Source of the DNA: an uncultured Paraprevotella sp.
Lineage (GTDB): Bacteria > Bacteroidota > Bacteroidia > Bacteroidales > Bacteroidaceae
Length of the DNA: 64,000 nt
Direction: 5' to 3'
NCBI GenBank assembly: GCA_944320765.1
Contig: CALUIS010000011.1
Span: 36,359-100,358 of the forward strand
The notes under the pieces are model-generated. The model was not told the DNA's origin. It ran no database searches and saw only the letters and a list, made by a program, of their open reading frames with translations. This document shows, one piece after another, positions 52,848 to 62,101 of this stretch (position 1 is the first letter of the stretch; every line of letters begins with the position of its first letter). Made by a program: the position numbers and the translations under genes.

Positions 52848-53660
52848 ATGAAGAAAACCATTTACCCTATCCTGGCCTTCAGCGGACTGTTGGCCATGTC
52901 TTGCAGCAACGACACCGAGACCGGCGTCGCAGGAGACACCCGATTGGTTGTCGACTTAGGAACTGACTTGTCCTTCTCCACTTCTGGCGAACCCGCACCC
53001 GCCAAAAGGGCCATCGATGAGTCGGCCTACACCGACATCCGGAATTACACCGTGACCCTCACCAAAACAGCGAACGGAGAACAAGTGCATACCGCTTTAT
53101 ATAGCGAATGGGCGTTGGCCTATCAAGTGGAACCCGGCATTGAATACACGCTGACCGCGTCCTATGGCGAAGAGGCACCGGCCAGTTACGACAACCTGCT
53201 GGTGAGCGGCAGCGAGACTTTCTCCGTGCAGCCGGGAGCCACCAAGGTGGTCGACTTTCAGTGCAAGCCCAAGGCCGCCAAGGTCAATGTGGTTTATTCG
53301 TCCGATTTCACCGACTTTTATTCCGATTGCGAGGTGTCCATCCAGACCAAATATATGGACGAGGCCATGACGATGAGCATGGCGAATGTGGGACAGGATT
53401 TGTATTTGAAAGCCGACGCGGAAGGCGAAGAGGTAACCTTGACTTTCAACGTGAAAGACAAGAACGGCGATCCGATTGCCGTGGACGGCCTCACTACCAC
53501 CCGGACGGTGACCGTCACCCCTCAGACCTTGCTCAAACTGACCTTCAAGCCCGATGTGACGGAGATTGAAGGCGGCAAGTTCGGGCTGGACATCACCGTA
53601 GACACCGGTGTGACGGAAGAGAATGTCGACATCGTCATCCCCAACACTGTATTCGAATAA
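52848..53660 (+). CDS. DUF4493-family lipoprotein (operon gene 1)
   Basis: A 270-residue lipoprotein with lipobox LLAMSC. The Cys is followed by SNDTE, acidic residues close to the lipidated Cys as in Bacteroidota surface-export signals. The DUF4493 region spans about 30-190: a strand pattern with IRNYTVTLTKTANGEQ, EPGIEYTLTASYGEE and a later PKAAKVNVVYSSDFTDFYSD block. The function of DUF4493 is unknown; the fold resembles small beta-sandwich modules of fimbrillin-like lipoproteins. It opens a seven-gene operon, with gene 2 starting 30 bases later. Confidence 0.82.
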   Translation: MKKTIYPILAFSGLLAMSCSNDTETGVAGDTRLVVDLGTDLSFSTSGEPAPAKRAIDESAYTDIRNYTVTLTKTANGEQVHTALYSEWALAYQVEPGIEYTLTASYGEEAPASYDNLLVSGSETFSVQPGATKVVDFQCKPKAAKVNVVYSSDFTDFYSDCEVSIQTKYMDEAMTMSMANVGQDLYLKADAEGEEVTLTFNVKDKNGDPIAVDGLTTTRTVTVTPQTLLKLTFKPDVTEIEGGKFGLDITVDTGVTEENVDIVIPNTVFE

Positions 53661-53690
53661 CCCAACAAAATCATATCAAACCCAAGAACA

Positions 53691-55040
53691 ATGAAACAGA
53701 TTTATTCCATATGCTGCGCTTTCATCGCTGCCGCAAGCTTGGCTTCTTGCGAGATGAAAGACGAAATCTGGGGCGCGAACGGCGAAAGCCCCACCTCGGG
53801 ACAGTTGCAGCTGAACCTTTCCAACGACGCGAAAGTAGACGAAACCCTCAAAAGGGCCGAATCCACCGACAACGGCATCAAGCCGGGAGTGTTCGACCCC
53901 GAGGAAGTGAACGTGAACAACTATACGCTGGAAGTCACGGACGACGCGTCCGGACAAATCGCCCAGGTAGGCCGGATGAGCGAGCTGGGGGCCAACAACG
54001 GCACGCTCTCCCTCACGCTGGAAGAGGGCAACTATACGGCCAAAGCTTACAATTATGACGGTTCCAACGTGACGGTGTCCACCCGCCCTTGGTTCATGGG
54101 TTCCGGAAACGTCCAGATTCTGCCGGGCAAGACGACCAACGCCTCCATCGAATGCACCCTGCAGAACATCGAGGTGACCGTCTCCATAGGACAGTCTTTC
54201 GCTGACAGCTTCAAGGATGATTATTCCGTCACGGTGGATAACGGCGACGGTGCCATCCAGACATTCACCGCTGAGAATGTCGGCACAAAATACTACTTCC
54301 AAGTGCCGGACAACAAGAACGCGCTCACCGTCTCTATCAAGGCCACGACCAAAGCCAGGGGCGACACCGGAGAGCAGGAGGTGCAGCGCACTTACACCGT
54401 GACCAAACCGGCTGATGCCGAGGGCGGAACGGCCTTGGCTGCCGGCGACGCTTTCGTCATCAATCTGACGGAAGACGGCTCCACTTCTTCTTATATTGAC
54501 TTCGGCATGACCGTGGACTTCACTTTCGCCGAGCAGGAGGAAATCATCAGCATCCCGGCTGAGAACATCACCTACACCGAGGGCGGCGGGGAAACCGGAG
54601 ACGATGACGAGCCGACCCCGCCGGTGACGACCGATGCCATTACCTTTGAAGGGTTGCCGGCCACATACACCAACCCCAATGTTACGGGTGAGCCGGTGGT
54701 CGTGACGTTCCATGTGGAAAACGGCATCAAGAACCTGTTCGTGGACATCATCTGCGAGAATGAGGAATTCAACAACATTTTGGCAGGAATGAACCTTGCC
54801 GGAGGGTTCGATGTGGCGAACCCGGGGGCTGCGGAAGCAAATTTGGCAGCACTGGGTCTGATTACCGCAGGGGAGTCCATTGAGGGCAAAACGGAATACG
54901 TATTCAACGTAACCGCTTTCATGGCACCGCTCGCCTTGTTCCAGCCCATCGAAAGCACCTTTGCCATCCGTGTGGTAGATGCTGAGGGCAACGAGAAATC
55001 CGGCAACTTGGATATTACTATCAATCAACCCAATCCTTAA
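53691..55040 (+). CDS. DUF4493-family lipoprotein with C-terminal extra domain (operon gene 2)
   Basis: A 449-residue lipoprotein with lipobox SLASC followed by EMKDE, an acidic surface-export-like start. Residues about 35-260 are DUF4493-like (VNNYTLEVTDDASGQ, EEGNYTAKAYNYDG, ECTLQNIEVTVSIGQSFADS). After an acidic linker (GGGETGDDDEPTPP) a C-terminal domain of about 140 residues follows, starting ITFEGLPATYTNPN. It resembles a DUF4493 C-terminal extension, and I cannot name it. Gene 3 begins 7 bases after the stop. Confidence 0.82.
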   Translation: MKQIYSICCAFIAAASLASCEMKDEIWGANGESPTSGQLQLNLSNDAKVDETLKRAESTDNGIKPGVFDPEEVNVNNYTLEVTDDASGQIAQVGRMSELGANNGTLSLTLEEGNYTAKAYNYDGSNVTVSTRPWFMGSGNVQILPGKTTNASIECTLQNIEVTVSIGQSFADSFKDDYSVTVDNGDGAIQTFTAENVGTKYYFQVPDNKNALTVSIKATTKARGDTGEQEVQRTYTVTKPADAEGGTALAAGDAFVINLTEDGSTSSYIDFGMTVDFTFAEQEEIISIPAENITYTEGGGETGDDDEPTPPVTTDAITFEGLPATYTNPNVTGEPVVVTFHVENGIKNLFVDIICENEEFNNILAGMNLAGGFDVANPGAAEANLAALGLITAGESIEGKTEYVFNVTAFMAPLALFQPIESTFAIRVVDAEGNEKSGNLDITINQPNP

Positions 55041-55047
55041 GGAATAA

Positions 55048-56742
55048 ATGAAAACGAACATGAAACTCTCTATATATCAAATCTTAGGCATGGGGATGCT
55101 GGCCGGCCTCATGGTCTCCTGCCAAAGCGAAGAACTGGCCGGCACGTCCGGGGAAGGCTACATCCAGCTTTCATCCGTGAAGATTGACAAGAACGTAATC
55201 ACCAAGGACGGAGAGGCTGAGATAATGGCCGTGGACATCCTCAATGCGGACGGCTCCACTTTCCGCCACGCGGACGATTGGACAACCCTGCAGGACGAGG
55301 CTTTCCTCGTTCCGGCCGGCACGACCTACACGGTGAAGGCTTATTCCAACGGCAAGGAGGAGGCACAGGGCTTTGATGCCGAACCGGTGTACGCCGGAGA
55401 AAAACAGGTCACGGTGGAGGCCGGGGTGAACCAAACTGTGGACCTCACCTGCAAACTGGCACAGAGCATGGTGTCGGTGAGCTATAGCGACAAGTTCAAG
55501 AAGTATTTCACGGACTACACATCCGTGGTGACCGGAACGGAAGAGAATCTGGCCCTGACGTTCGGAGCTGACGAGACCCGTGCGGCTTACGTCCTGGCCG
55601 GACAGCCTCTGAACATCTCGCTCACCCTCACGCCACAGGGCGGAACGGAACAGCAGTTCAGCCAAGCCGTCACCGACGAGGCGGTAGCCGCCACCCACTA
55701 CAAGGTGAACTATGACGTGAACACGGAAGGTTCGGGCAATCTGCAAGTCACCGTCAACCAAAACCGTCATGAATATGAAATCACGCTCGGTATTCCTTTG
55801 ACACCGGACGGAGTCTCCACCACCGCCATTGGTGCCGACCCGTCTAAAGTGTGGGGACAATTCGCCATTCTGGAAGGCAACTGCTCGTTCGTGGAACCGG
55901 CAGATCCCGTACAGTTCCAATACAAGAAAGCATCGGACAACGACTGGACGACCGTAGCCGCCGAACAGGTGAACGGCACAGACCGGTATACCGCAAAGGT
56001 CACGGCCTTGGATTTTGGCACGGAGTACCAGTACAAAATCGTATGCGGCACTAACGAGGGAGAACAACTGTCCTTCATCACCGAACCGTTCCAGGAGATT
56101 CCCAACCTGAATTTCGACACTTGGACGCAAAGCGGAAAGAACTGGTATGCCAACGCAGATGCGTCGGACAGCTATTGGGCAACCGGTAACAGCGGTGTCA
56201 CAATGTTTTATGATGCCACAACCGTACGTGTGGAAGGCTCGGATGCCCACACAAACTATGCGGCCAAAATGACCTCTAAAACAGGTGTCATGATGGTGGG
56301 TGCCGCCGCTGGTAACCTGTTCATCGGGTCTTACAAAACCAATATAACGAATCCTTCGGCCAGCGTCTCTTTCGGACGCGATTATACCGGTGCCCGCCCC
56401 GTCAAGTTGTCCGGCTGGTACAAATACGCCCCGCAAGCCATCAACCATGGCTCGTATCCTGGTACGCTGACCACCGACGAGTGCAACATCTATGTGACGG
56501 TATGGGATGCTGAAGGCAACCAGATCGGCTTCGGAGAGTTCGTGGGTACGGAACGTGTGGACACCTACCAGCCTTTCAGCTTCGACATTGAATATTCCGA
56601 CCCGACCAAGAAAGCGGCCAAACTCACCATCGTAGCTACGTCCAGCCATTATGGCGGCCATTTTGAAGGTTCTTCTGTCACCGGCCAGGTGGGCAACGGC
56701 AGCACGCTGTGGGTGGATGATTTTGAATTGTCATACTATTAA
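55048..56742 (+). CDS. DUF4493 + FN3-like + PCMD lipoprotein (operon gene 3)
   Basis: A 564-residue lipoprotein (an ATG at 55060 is also possible). The lipobox is LMVSC followed by QSEEL. The order is a DUF4493-like domain (about 35-235), an FN3-like domain (about 240-350, with VQFQYKKASDNDWTTVAAEQ) and a C-terminal PCMD (putative carbohydrate metabolism domain, 352-564) that starts PNLNFDTWTQSGKNWYAN and ends LWVDDFELSYY. PCMD is a jelly-roll-like module thought to bind carbohydrate. The FN3-PCMD half closely resembles that of gene 5, so one probably arose by duplication. Confidence 0.83.
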   Translation: MKTNMKLSIYQILGMGMLAGLMVSCQSEELAGTSGEGYIQLSSVKIDKNVITKDGEAEIMAVDILNADGSTFRHADDWTTLQDEAFLVPAGTTYTVKAYSNGKEEAQGFDAEPVYAGEKQVTVEAGVNQTVDLTCKLAQSMVSVSYSDKFKKYFTDYTSVVTGTEENLALTFGADETRAAYVLAGQPLNISLTLTPQGGTEQQFSQAVTDEAVAATHYKVNYDVNTEGSGNLQVTVNQNRHEYEITLGIPLTPDGVSTTAIGADPSKVWGQFAILEGNCSFVEPADPVQFQYKKASDNDWTTVAAEQVNGTDRYTAKVTALDFGTEYQYKIVCGTNEGEQLSFITEPFQEIPNLNFDTWTQSGKNWYANADASDSYWATGNSGVTMFYDATTVRVEGSDAHTNYAAKMTSKTGVMMVGAAAGNLFIGSYKTNITNPSASVSFGRDYTGARPVKLSGWYKYAPQAINHGSYPGTLTTDECNIYVTVWDAEGNQIGFGEFVGTERVDTYQPFSFDIEYSDPTKKAAKLTIVATSSHYGGHFEGSSVTGQVGNGSTLWVDDFELSYY

Positions 56743-56750
56743 GCCATTCA

Positions 56751-57479
56751 ATGAAGAAATATCTCTTATTGCTCATTGCTTTTTCGTGCGTCGGACTCGT
56801 CCACGCACGGAAAAGCTTTGACCGTGAAATACGAAGCACGCTCTTCGTGCCCAAAGACAGCTGGACGGGGGGCATCACCTTCTCCTATATGGAACTGGCG
56901 GCCGACAACTACGACTTCCTCGTACTGGAGGAGATGAAAGGCGAGGGTTATACCTTCAAAATCAGTCCCCACGCCGCTTATTTCATCCGCAACGACCTGG
57001 CTGTGGGCTTGCGGGCCGACTACAAACGCTCGTATGTGGACTTGGGGAACATCAACATCGACTTGGGCGACGACCTGGCGTTCGAGATCAGCGACTACTC
57101 CTACCTGTCGCACGGCGTGAATACCTCGGCCTTTGTCCGTTCCTACACCAGCCTCGGCAAAAGCAAGGTGTTCGCCTTCTTCGCTGAGGGCAGCCTCACC
57201 TACGGCTACAGCCAAGGGAAAATCATCTCCGGTACGGGCAAGGACATGTCCGGCACCTACCAGAAAGTCAACCATTTCCAGTTGGGTATCACACCCGGTC
57301 TGACCGCTTTCGTCACCAACAATGTGGCCGTGGAAGTATCGGTGGACATCATGGGTCTGGACTTCAAGTGGATCAACCAGAAGACCAACCAGGTGGAGAC
57401 CGGCTCCTACCGCAAAAGCTCAGCCGACTTCAACATCAACATTTTCAGTATCAACTTAGGTATCTGCACTTACTTTTAA
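56751..57479 (+). CDS. Outer-membrane beta-barrel protein (operon gene 4)
   Basis: A 242-residue protein with a signal peptide (YLLLLIAFSCVGLVHA) and no lipobox. Alternating hydrophobic/polar strands (SWTGGITFSYMEL, AVGLRADYKRSYVDLG, KVFAFFAEGSLTYGYSQG, FQLGITPGLTAFV) and a final Phe (LGICTYF) are typical of small outer-membrane barrels inserted by BAM. Eight to ten strands would fit the length. It is the only integral outer-membrane protein of the operon and may anchor or export the lipoproteins; that role is inferred from context alone. Confidence 0.78.
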   Translation: MKKYLLLLIAFSCVGLVHARKSFDREIRSTLFVPKDSWTGGITFSYMELAADNYDFLVLEEMKGEGYTFKISPHAAYFIRNDLAVGLRADYKRSYVDLGNINIDLGDDLAFEISDYSYLSHGVNTSAFVRSYTSLGKSKVFAFFAEGSLTYGYSQGKIISGTGKDMSGTYQKVNHFQLGITPGLTAFVTNNVAVEVSVDIMGLDFKWINQKTNQVETGSYRKSSADFNINIFSINLGICTYF

Positions 57480-57484
57480 GCGAC

Positions 57485-59113
57485 ATGAAGAAAGCCAACG
57501 CCATAAAGAAAACCCTGTCTTTCGTCCTGACCGCCGCGCTGTGTACCGCCTGCATCAAGAACGACATCCCCTACCCGTATGTGGAAGGGCTCATCACCTC
57601 CATCTCGTTCTACGACCAGCTGGGCGAGGTACAGATTGACCGCCAGCGCCACTCGGTGGAGGCTACGGTGGGCGAACGCGCCAACCTGAACCGGTTGCCC
57701 ATCACGCAGCTGGTGATCAACGATGACGCCCAGATCCTGCCGGACGAGAACGCCTGCATCAACTCCTCGCAGTTCCCGCACTATAGCTTCACCTCGCTGG
57801 ACGACTTGCCTGCCAACGCCAACACGGCCATGGACTTTTCCCACCCCGTCAATATCCTGATACGCACCTACCAAGACTACATCTGGACACTCTATGTGAC
57901 GCAGGAAATCAACCGGGTCATCCGCATCGACCACCAGGTGGGAGAACCGCAGTTCGACCCGCAGAGCCACCACGCCATCGTGTACATCGAGAAAGGCTAT
58001 CCGCTGGACGACATCCACATCACGGAGTTCAGTCTCGAAGGAAGCACGTCGCAATCCATCCCGGACCCTTCCACCGTCACGGACTTCACCCGTCCGCAGT
58101 CTTTCGAGATTTACAAGGACGGCGCACTGGTCAGCACTTGGATCATCGACGTGCAGCCTACCGAGGAGGCATCCACCACCGGCGAGGTGAACGCATGGGC
58201 CACGAAAGCCACCCTCTACGGAGAGATGCAGAGCGGTGCCACTCCCGTGGTGGAATACAAGAAAGTGGCCGACAGCGACTGGACCACGGTGGACGCTTCG
58301 CAAATCAACCTGCTCTCCTCCACCTCGTTCAGCACCGAAATCACCGGACTGACTGACAATACGGACTACGAATGGCGCATCACCGTGAACGGTATTTCCG
58401 GCCCTTCTGCCACGTTCCGCACAGAACAAATTGTGGAAGTGCCCAACCTGAACTTCGACACTTGGACGCAGGATGGGAAAAACTGGTACGCCAACAGCGT
58501 TCCCAACAACTACGATGATCCACAAGCCTATTGGGCTTCGGGCAACGAAGGGGTCACCTCGACCCTCGCTGGAGGACGGGATGCCACCACCAAACCTGCC
58601 ACAGGCAGCGATGCCTACAAGGGGACGGCGGCCAAAATGCACAGTCTCACCGGCGTGCCGTTGGTGGGTGCCGCCGCCGGCAACCTCTTCATCGGCACTT
58701 ACAAGACCAACCTGGGCAACCCCTCGTCCAGCCCCTCTTTCGGCCGACCCTATTCCGGCGCACGCCCGACCGGCATGAGGGGATACTACAAATACACCCC
58801 CATGCCCATCACGCACCAAGGCCCCATCCCCGGCAACCTGACCATGGACCAGGGACACATCTACATCAAGCTGTGGGACGCCTCGGGCAGGCTGTTCGGC
58901 TATGGCGAGTTCGTGGCCACGGAGAGGGTGGACACCTACACGGAATTTGAGTTCGATATCGAATACACCGACCTACAGGCCCGACCGGCCAGCATGAGCA
59001 TCGTGGCCACCTCGAGCCGCTACGGCGGTGAGTTCGACGGGGCGCGGGTGAGCGGCCAGGTGGGCGACGGCAGCACGTTGTGGATTGACGAGTTTGAATT
59101 GTTATACGATTAA
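57485..59113 (+). CDS. PCMD lipoprotein with two N-terminal beta-sandwich modules (operon gene 5)
   Basis: A 542-residue lipoprotein; the ATG at 57485 lies 5 bases after the barrel gene, and the open frame upstream of it is inside that gene. Lipobox LCTAC is followed by IKNDI. Two Ig-like modules (about 30-210, each with a DFTRPQSF/DFSHPVNI-type repeat) precede an FN3-like domain (225-315, VVEYKKVADSDWTTVDASQ) and a PCMD domain (320-542, PNLNFDTWTQDGKNWYAN to LWIDEFELLYD). The last two domains mirror those of gene 3. There is no DUF4493 here, so the binding end is shared with gene 3 while the membrane-proximal half differs. Confidence 0.83.
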   Translation: MKKANAIKKTLSFVLTAALCTACIKNDIPYPYVEGLITSISFYDQLGEVQIDRQRHSVEATVGERANLNRLPITQLVINDDAQILPDENACINSSQFPHYSFTSLDDLPANANTAMDFSHPVNILIRTYQDYIWTLYVTQEINRVIRIDHQVGEPQFDPQSHHAIVYIEKGYPLDDIHITEFSLEGSTSQSIPDPSTVTDFTRPQSFEIYKDGALVSTWIIDVQPTEEASTTGEVNAWATKATLYGEMQSGATPVVEYKKVADSDWTTVDASQINLLSSTSFSTEITGLTDNTDYEWRITVNGISGPSATFRTEQIVEVPNLNFDTWTQDGKNWYANSVPNNYDDPQAYWASGNEGVTSTLAGGRDATTKPATGSDAYKGTAAKMHSLTGVPLVGAAAGNLFIGTYKTNLGNPSSSPSFGRPYSGARPTGMRGYYKYTPMPITHQGPIPGNLTMDQGHIYIKLWDASGRLFGYGEFVATERVDTYTEFEFDIEYTDLQARPASMSIVATSSRYGGEFDGARVSGQVGDGSTLWIDEFELLYD

Positions 59114-59137
59114 ACAAGGGAAAAAAAGGAGTCATTG

Positions 59138-61354
59138 ATGAAAAGACAGATTTCCTATATGGTATTGGGCGTGGGGTTCTGCTTGGGACTTGCCGCCTGC
59201 CAGGAAGAGGAACTTGCGCCCGCCGGTGGCAGTTTCAACATCACCCTGCGGGATGCGGAAGCCGGACAGTCTCTGACGCGGGCCTTACCGTCGGCCTTGA
59301 CCGAACTGACCGACGAGGTGAAAAGACAGTTCGACCTGTCTATCACGGGCGAGGACGGACGGGCCGACTTCGAAGGCAATATGGGCAGCTACGAGGCCGC
59401 CCCGCCGGCGTTGAAACCGGGCGAATACACGCTCATGGCCTCTTTCGGACAGAACCGTCCGCTGGCCTTGGACGAACCGTATTACATCTCCTCCCCCGTG
59501 ACGGCCACGGCGGAGGCGAATCGCACCGTCGACGTGACCATCCCCTGCACGGTGGGCAATGCGCTGGCTTCTTTCGCCTTCTCCGAAGAGACAGAGCCGG
59601 ACAACTTCCTTTCCAACTACGCCTTTGAGACGCGGGTGGGGGAAACGTCCGTAACCTGCACCGACACCGACGGAAAGAATCCGTACTTCAGCGCAGGCTC
59701 CACCGTGGATTTCTATCTGACGGGGACCACCACGGAAGGGAAGTCCGTGGAATATAGATTCGCGTCCATCGCTTCCGCCGAGGCCGGGATGAACTACAAA
59801 TATACCCTCAGCATCGGAACGGCAACAGAAGGAGAAGCCGCCCTGAACATCACCGTCAACACCACGGTGGAAAGCGTCACTGTCAACGAGACCCTCCCGC
59901 AGGAATGGCTGCCCAAGCCGCAGACTGTTGCCGAAGGCTTTGACGAGAGCGGCATACTGAACTACCGCGAGACCGACGATGCCCCGACCACCCGCCTGAA
60001 CTTCCAGGCACTGATGCCCGTGGAGGACATTGAGCTGACCTTGAACTTGTCCGACCCGAACCTTCAGACGCTGAGCAAGACCTACTCGCTGGCCTCCCTG
60101 ACCGAAGAAGACCGGCAGGCTCTGACTAATGCCGGCATCACCCTGCCCGCGCTGAACGCCACCACGGGCAGCGTCGACCTCACCGCCATGACGGGACGCC
60201 TGCTTTGCGCCAACGACGGCAGCACGGCGACCAACGTCATCCAAATGCGCGTGAAGGCCAACCACCGCTGGAGCGAAACCCAGGAGTACACCATCAACAC
60301 CCTCCGTCCGGAATTCAACATCACGGTGAACGAGAACGACTTCTGGTCGAAGGAATTCGCCGTACGCACCTTCAATATCACCGCCGGAAACGCGGAACGG
60401 GTGAAAGCCAACACGGTGTTCCAGTACAGCAGCGACAACGGCCAAAGCTGGCAGGCGTTCAGTGACAACGCAGCCATGAAACAGCAGTTCGGCACGCATC
60501 CCGACATCAAGAGCTATAAGGTACGCGCCCTCTACCGCGGCCTGCTGGCCTCGAACGAAGAGAATGCCACGCTGGAGACACCCACGCAGTTGCCCAACTC
60601 GGGGATGGAGGAGTGGACGGACGAAGAGTACAGTGGTTATTACTGTTTCTACCCTTGGTCATCTCAAGGAAACTGCCATTGGGACACTAATAACTTATAT
60701 ACCACCAGACACCGCCATAATAACCCCATTTTCCGCGATCATTACAATGGCTTCCACGCTGTATCCTATGCACCGGGAAGAACCGGACTGGCCGCCGAAC
60801 TCAGGAACACTGGCAACGGACGAGGAAACACCAAATTCATTTCTATATCCGTCAAAGATTATAACAAAGTGGCAGGCAAACTGTTCACCGGAACGGCAGA
60901 CGTGTCGATAGGAGGTACTGATGCCCTCCCCGATGACCAACTCACGATCCGCAAGGATGCCGCTTTCACATCCCGTCCCACGGCTCTCAAGTTCTGGTAT
61001 AAATACGCTCCCACCGAAACTGATACCTGGACTGCCCATATCGAGCTGCTGGATGCCGACAATAACGTCATCATCCAACAGGATCAGTCCGGCACAGCCA
61101 CTGAAGGGCAGGCTTCCAACGAATGGGCGGAAGTCACACTCACCCTGCCTTATGCGAATGGTACGGAATATCGGAAAGCGGCTTACATCTACGTCACCTT
61201 CAACTCCACCAACCACGAAGGGGACGGTATGCTCTACCGGACACAAACCTACACTTTCTACATCGACAACGGAAACAACACTGTGGAGTTTGATGATGCC
61301 GTAGTCGGCAGCAAACTGACCATCGACGACATCTCATTGGTTTACGATAAATAA
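59138..61354 (+). CDS. Large DUF4493 + PCMD lipoprotein (operon gene 6)
   Basis: A 738-residue lipoprotein starting at the ATG at 59138 (a TTG lies one codon before). Lipobox LGLAAC is followed by QEEEL. Domains: DUF4493-like (about 25-250), a middle region of 140 residues with PVEDIELTLNLSDPNLQ that resembles a DUF4493-associated module, an FN3-like domain (395-480) and a divergent PCMD (487-738, starting LPNSGMEEWTDEEYSG and ending LTIDDISLVYDK). It is the longest product of the operon. GC content dips within the PCMD part (about 60640-61300), hinting that this end was exchanged. Confidence 0.82.
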   Translation: MKRQISYMVLGVGFCLGLAACQEEELAPAGGSFNITLRDAEAGQSLTRALPSALTELTDEVKRQFDLSITGEDGRADFEGNMGSYEAAPPALKPGEYTLMASFGQNRPLALDEPYYISSPVTATAEANRTVDVTIPCTVGNALASFAFSEETEPDNFLSNYAFETRVGETSVTCTDTDGKNPYFSAGSTVDFYLTGTTTEGKSVEYRFASIASAEAGMNYKYTLSIGTATEGEAALNITVNTTVESVTVNETLPQEWLPKPQTVAEGFDESGILNYRETDDAPTTRLNFQALMPVEDIELTLNLSDPNLQTLSKTYSLASLTEEDRQALTNAGITLPALNATTGSVDLTAMTGRLLCANDGSTATNVIQMRVKANHRWSETQEYTINTLRPEFNITVNENDFWSKEFAVRTFNITAGNAERVKANTVFQYSSDNGQSWQAFSDNAAMKQQFGTHPDIKSYKVRALYRGLLASNEENATLETPTQLPNSGMEEWTDEEYSGYYCFYPWSSQGNCHWDTNNLYTTRHRHNNPIFRDHYNGFHAVSYAPGRTGLAAELRNTGNGRGNTKFISISVKDYNKVAGKLFTGTADVSIGGTDALPDDQLTIRKDAAFTSRPTALKFWYKYAPTETDTWTAHIELLDADNNVIIQQDQSGTATEGQASNEWAEVTLTLPYANGTEYRKAAYIYVTFNSTNHEGDGMLYRTQTYTFYIDNGNNTVEFDDAVVGSKLTIDDISLVYDK

Positions 61355-61362
61355 GCGAAGAC

Positions 61363-62049
61363 ATGAAACGATACCTTATATATATATATGTATTGGCGGG
61401 CGGCCTTCTCGCCGCTGCCTGCACCCAAGAGGAAGAGGCCGCGCAGCCCGCCACTGCCACCGGCCATCTGCTGGTGCTTCCCATCGACATTGAGACCGCC
61501 GTGGACGTACAACCGCTCAAACGGAGCGTGGACGACGGCCTGCAAGTAGACCTCCTGCAAGGTTCCACCACCGTACGCACTTATGCGCCCGGTGATGCCG
61601 CATTGGATCAACCCCTCACCCTGCCCGTAGGCAACTACACCCTGTATGCCCACACGCCGGACATGAACGAGGCGGCCGACAATGTGCAAGGCACGCCCAC
61701 CTATTCCGTCCGGCAGGACTTCCAGATCCAAGCCGATGAGACCACGACGCTCCGGCTCGAAGCCACACAATCCAACGTGGGCATCCTCCTGGACTATTCG
61801 GACGAACTGTTCGGCACGGCTTTCACCTCCATTGCCTGCACCCTCACCTCACCGTCCACCGGGCGGAGCGTGACGATAGAAGGCACGGACAACACGGCCC
61901 CGACCTATTTCAACCTCCCCGCAGACGGCCGGCTGGAATATACCATCAGCGCGACCAATACCGACGGAGAGACCTTCACCTCCCCCGTCCGGGAAATCAC
62001 GACCGACACGCCCAAGAACTATCTCATCCAAATAGACTGGGCGGAATGA
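61363..62049 (+). CDS. Short DUF4493-family lipoprotein (operon gene 7)
   Basis: A 228-residue lipoprotein with lipobox LLAAAC followed by TQEEEA. The body is one DUF4493-like domain (LPVGNYTLYAHTPD, FQIQADETTTLRLEATQSNVGI, LLDYSDELF), ending at NYLIQIDWAE with no PCMD. It starts 8 bases after gene 6 and closes the operon. Genes 1 and 7 are thus the single-domain end members around the larger proteins. Confidence 0.8.
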   Translation: MKRYLIYIYVLAGGLLAAACTQEEEAAQPATATGHLLVLPIDIETAVDVQPLKRSVDDGLQVDLLQGSTTVRTYAPGDAALDQPLTLPVGNYTLYAHTPDMNEAADNVQGTPTYSVRQDFQIQADETTTLRLEATQSNVGILLDYSDELFGTAFTSIACTLTSPSTGRSVTIEGTDNTAPTYFNLPADGRLEYTISATNTDGETFTSPVREITTDTPKNYLIQIDWAE

Positions 62050-62101
62050 CAGAAGAGGAATGAGAATGGAAATGATATTCACTAAAAAAAACAGGCCAAA
62101 C

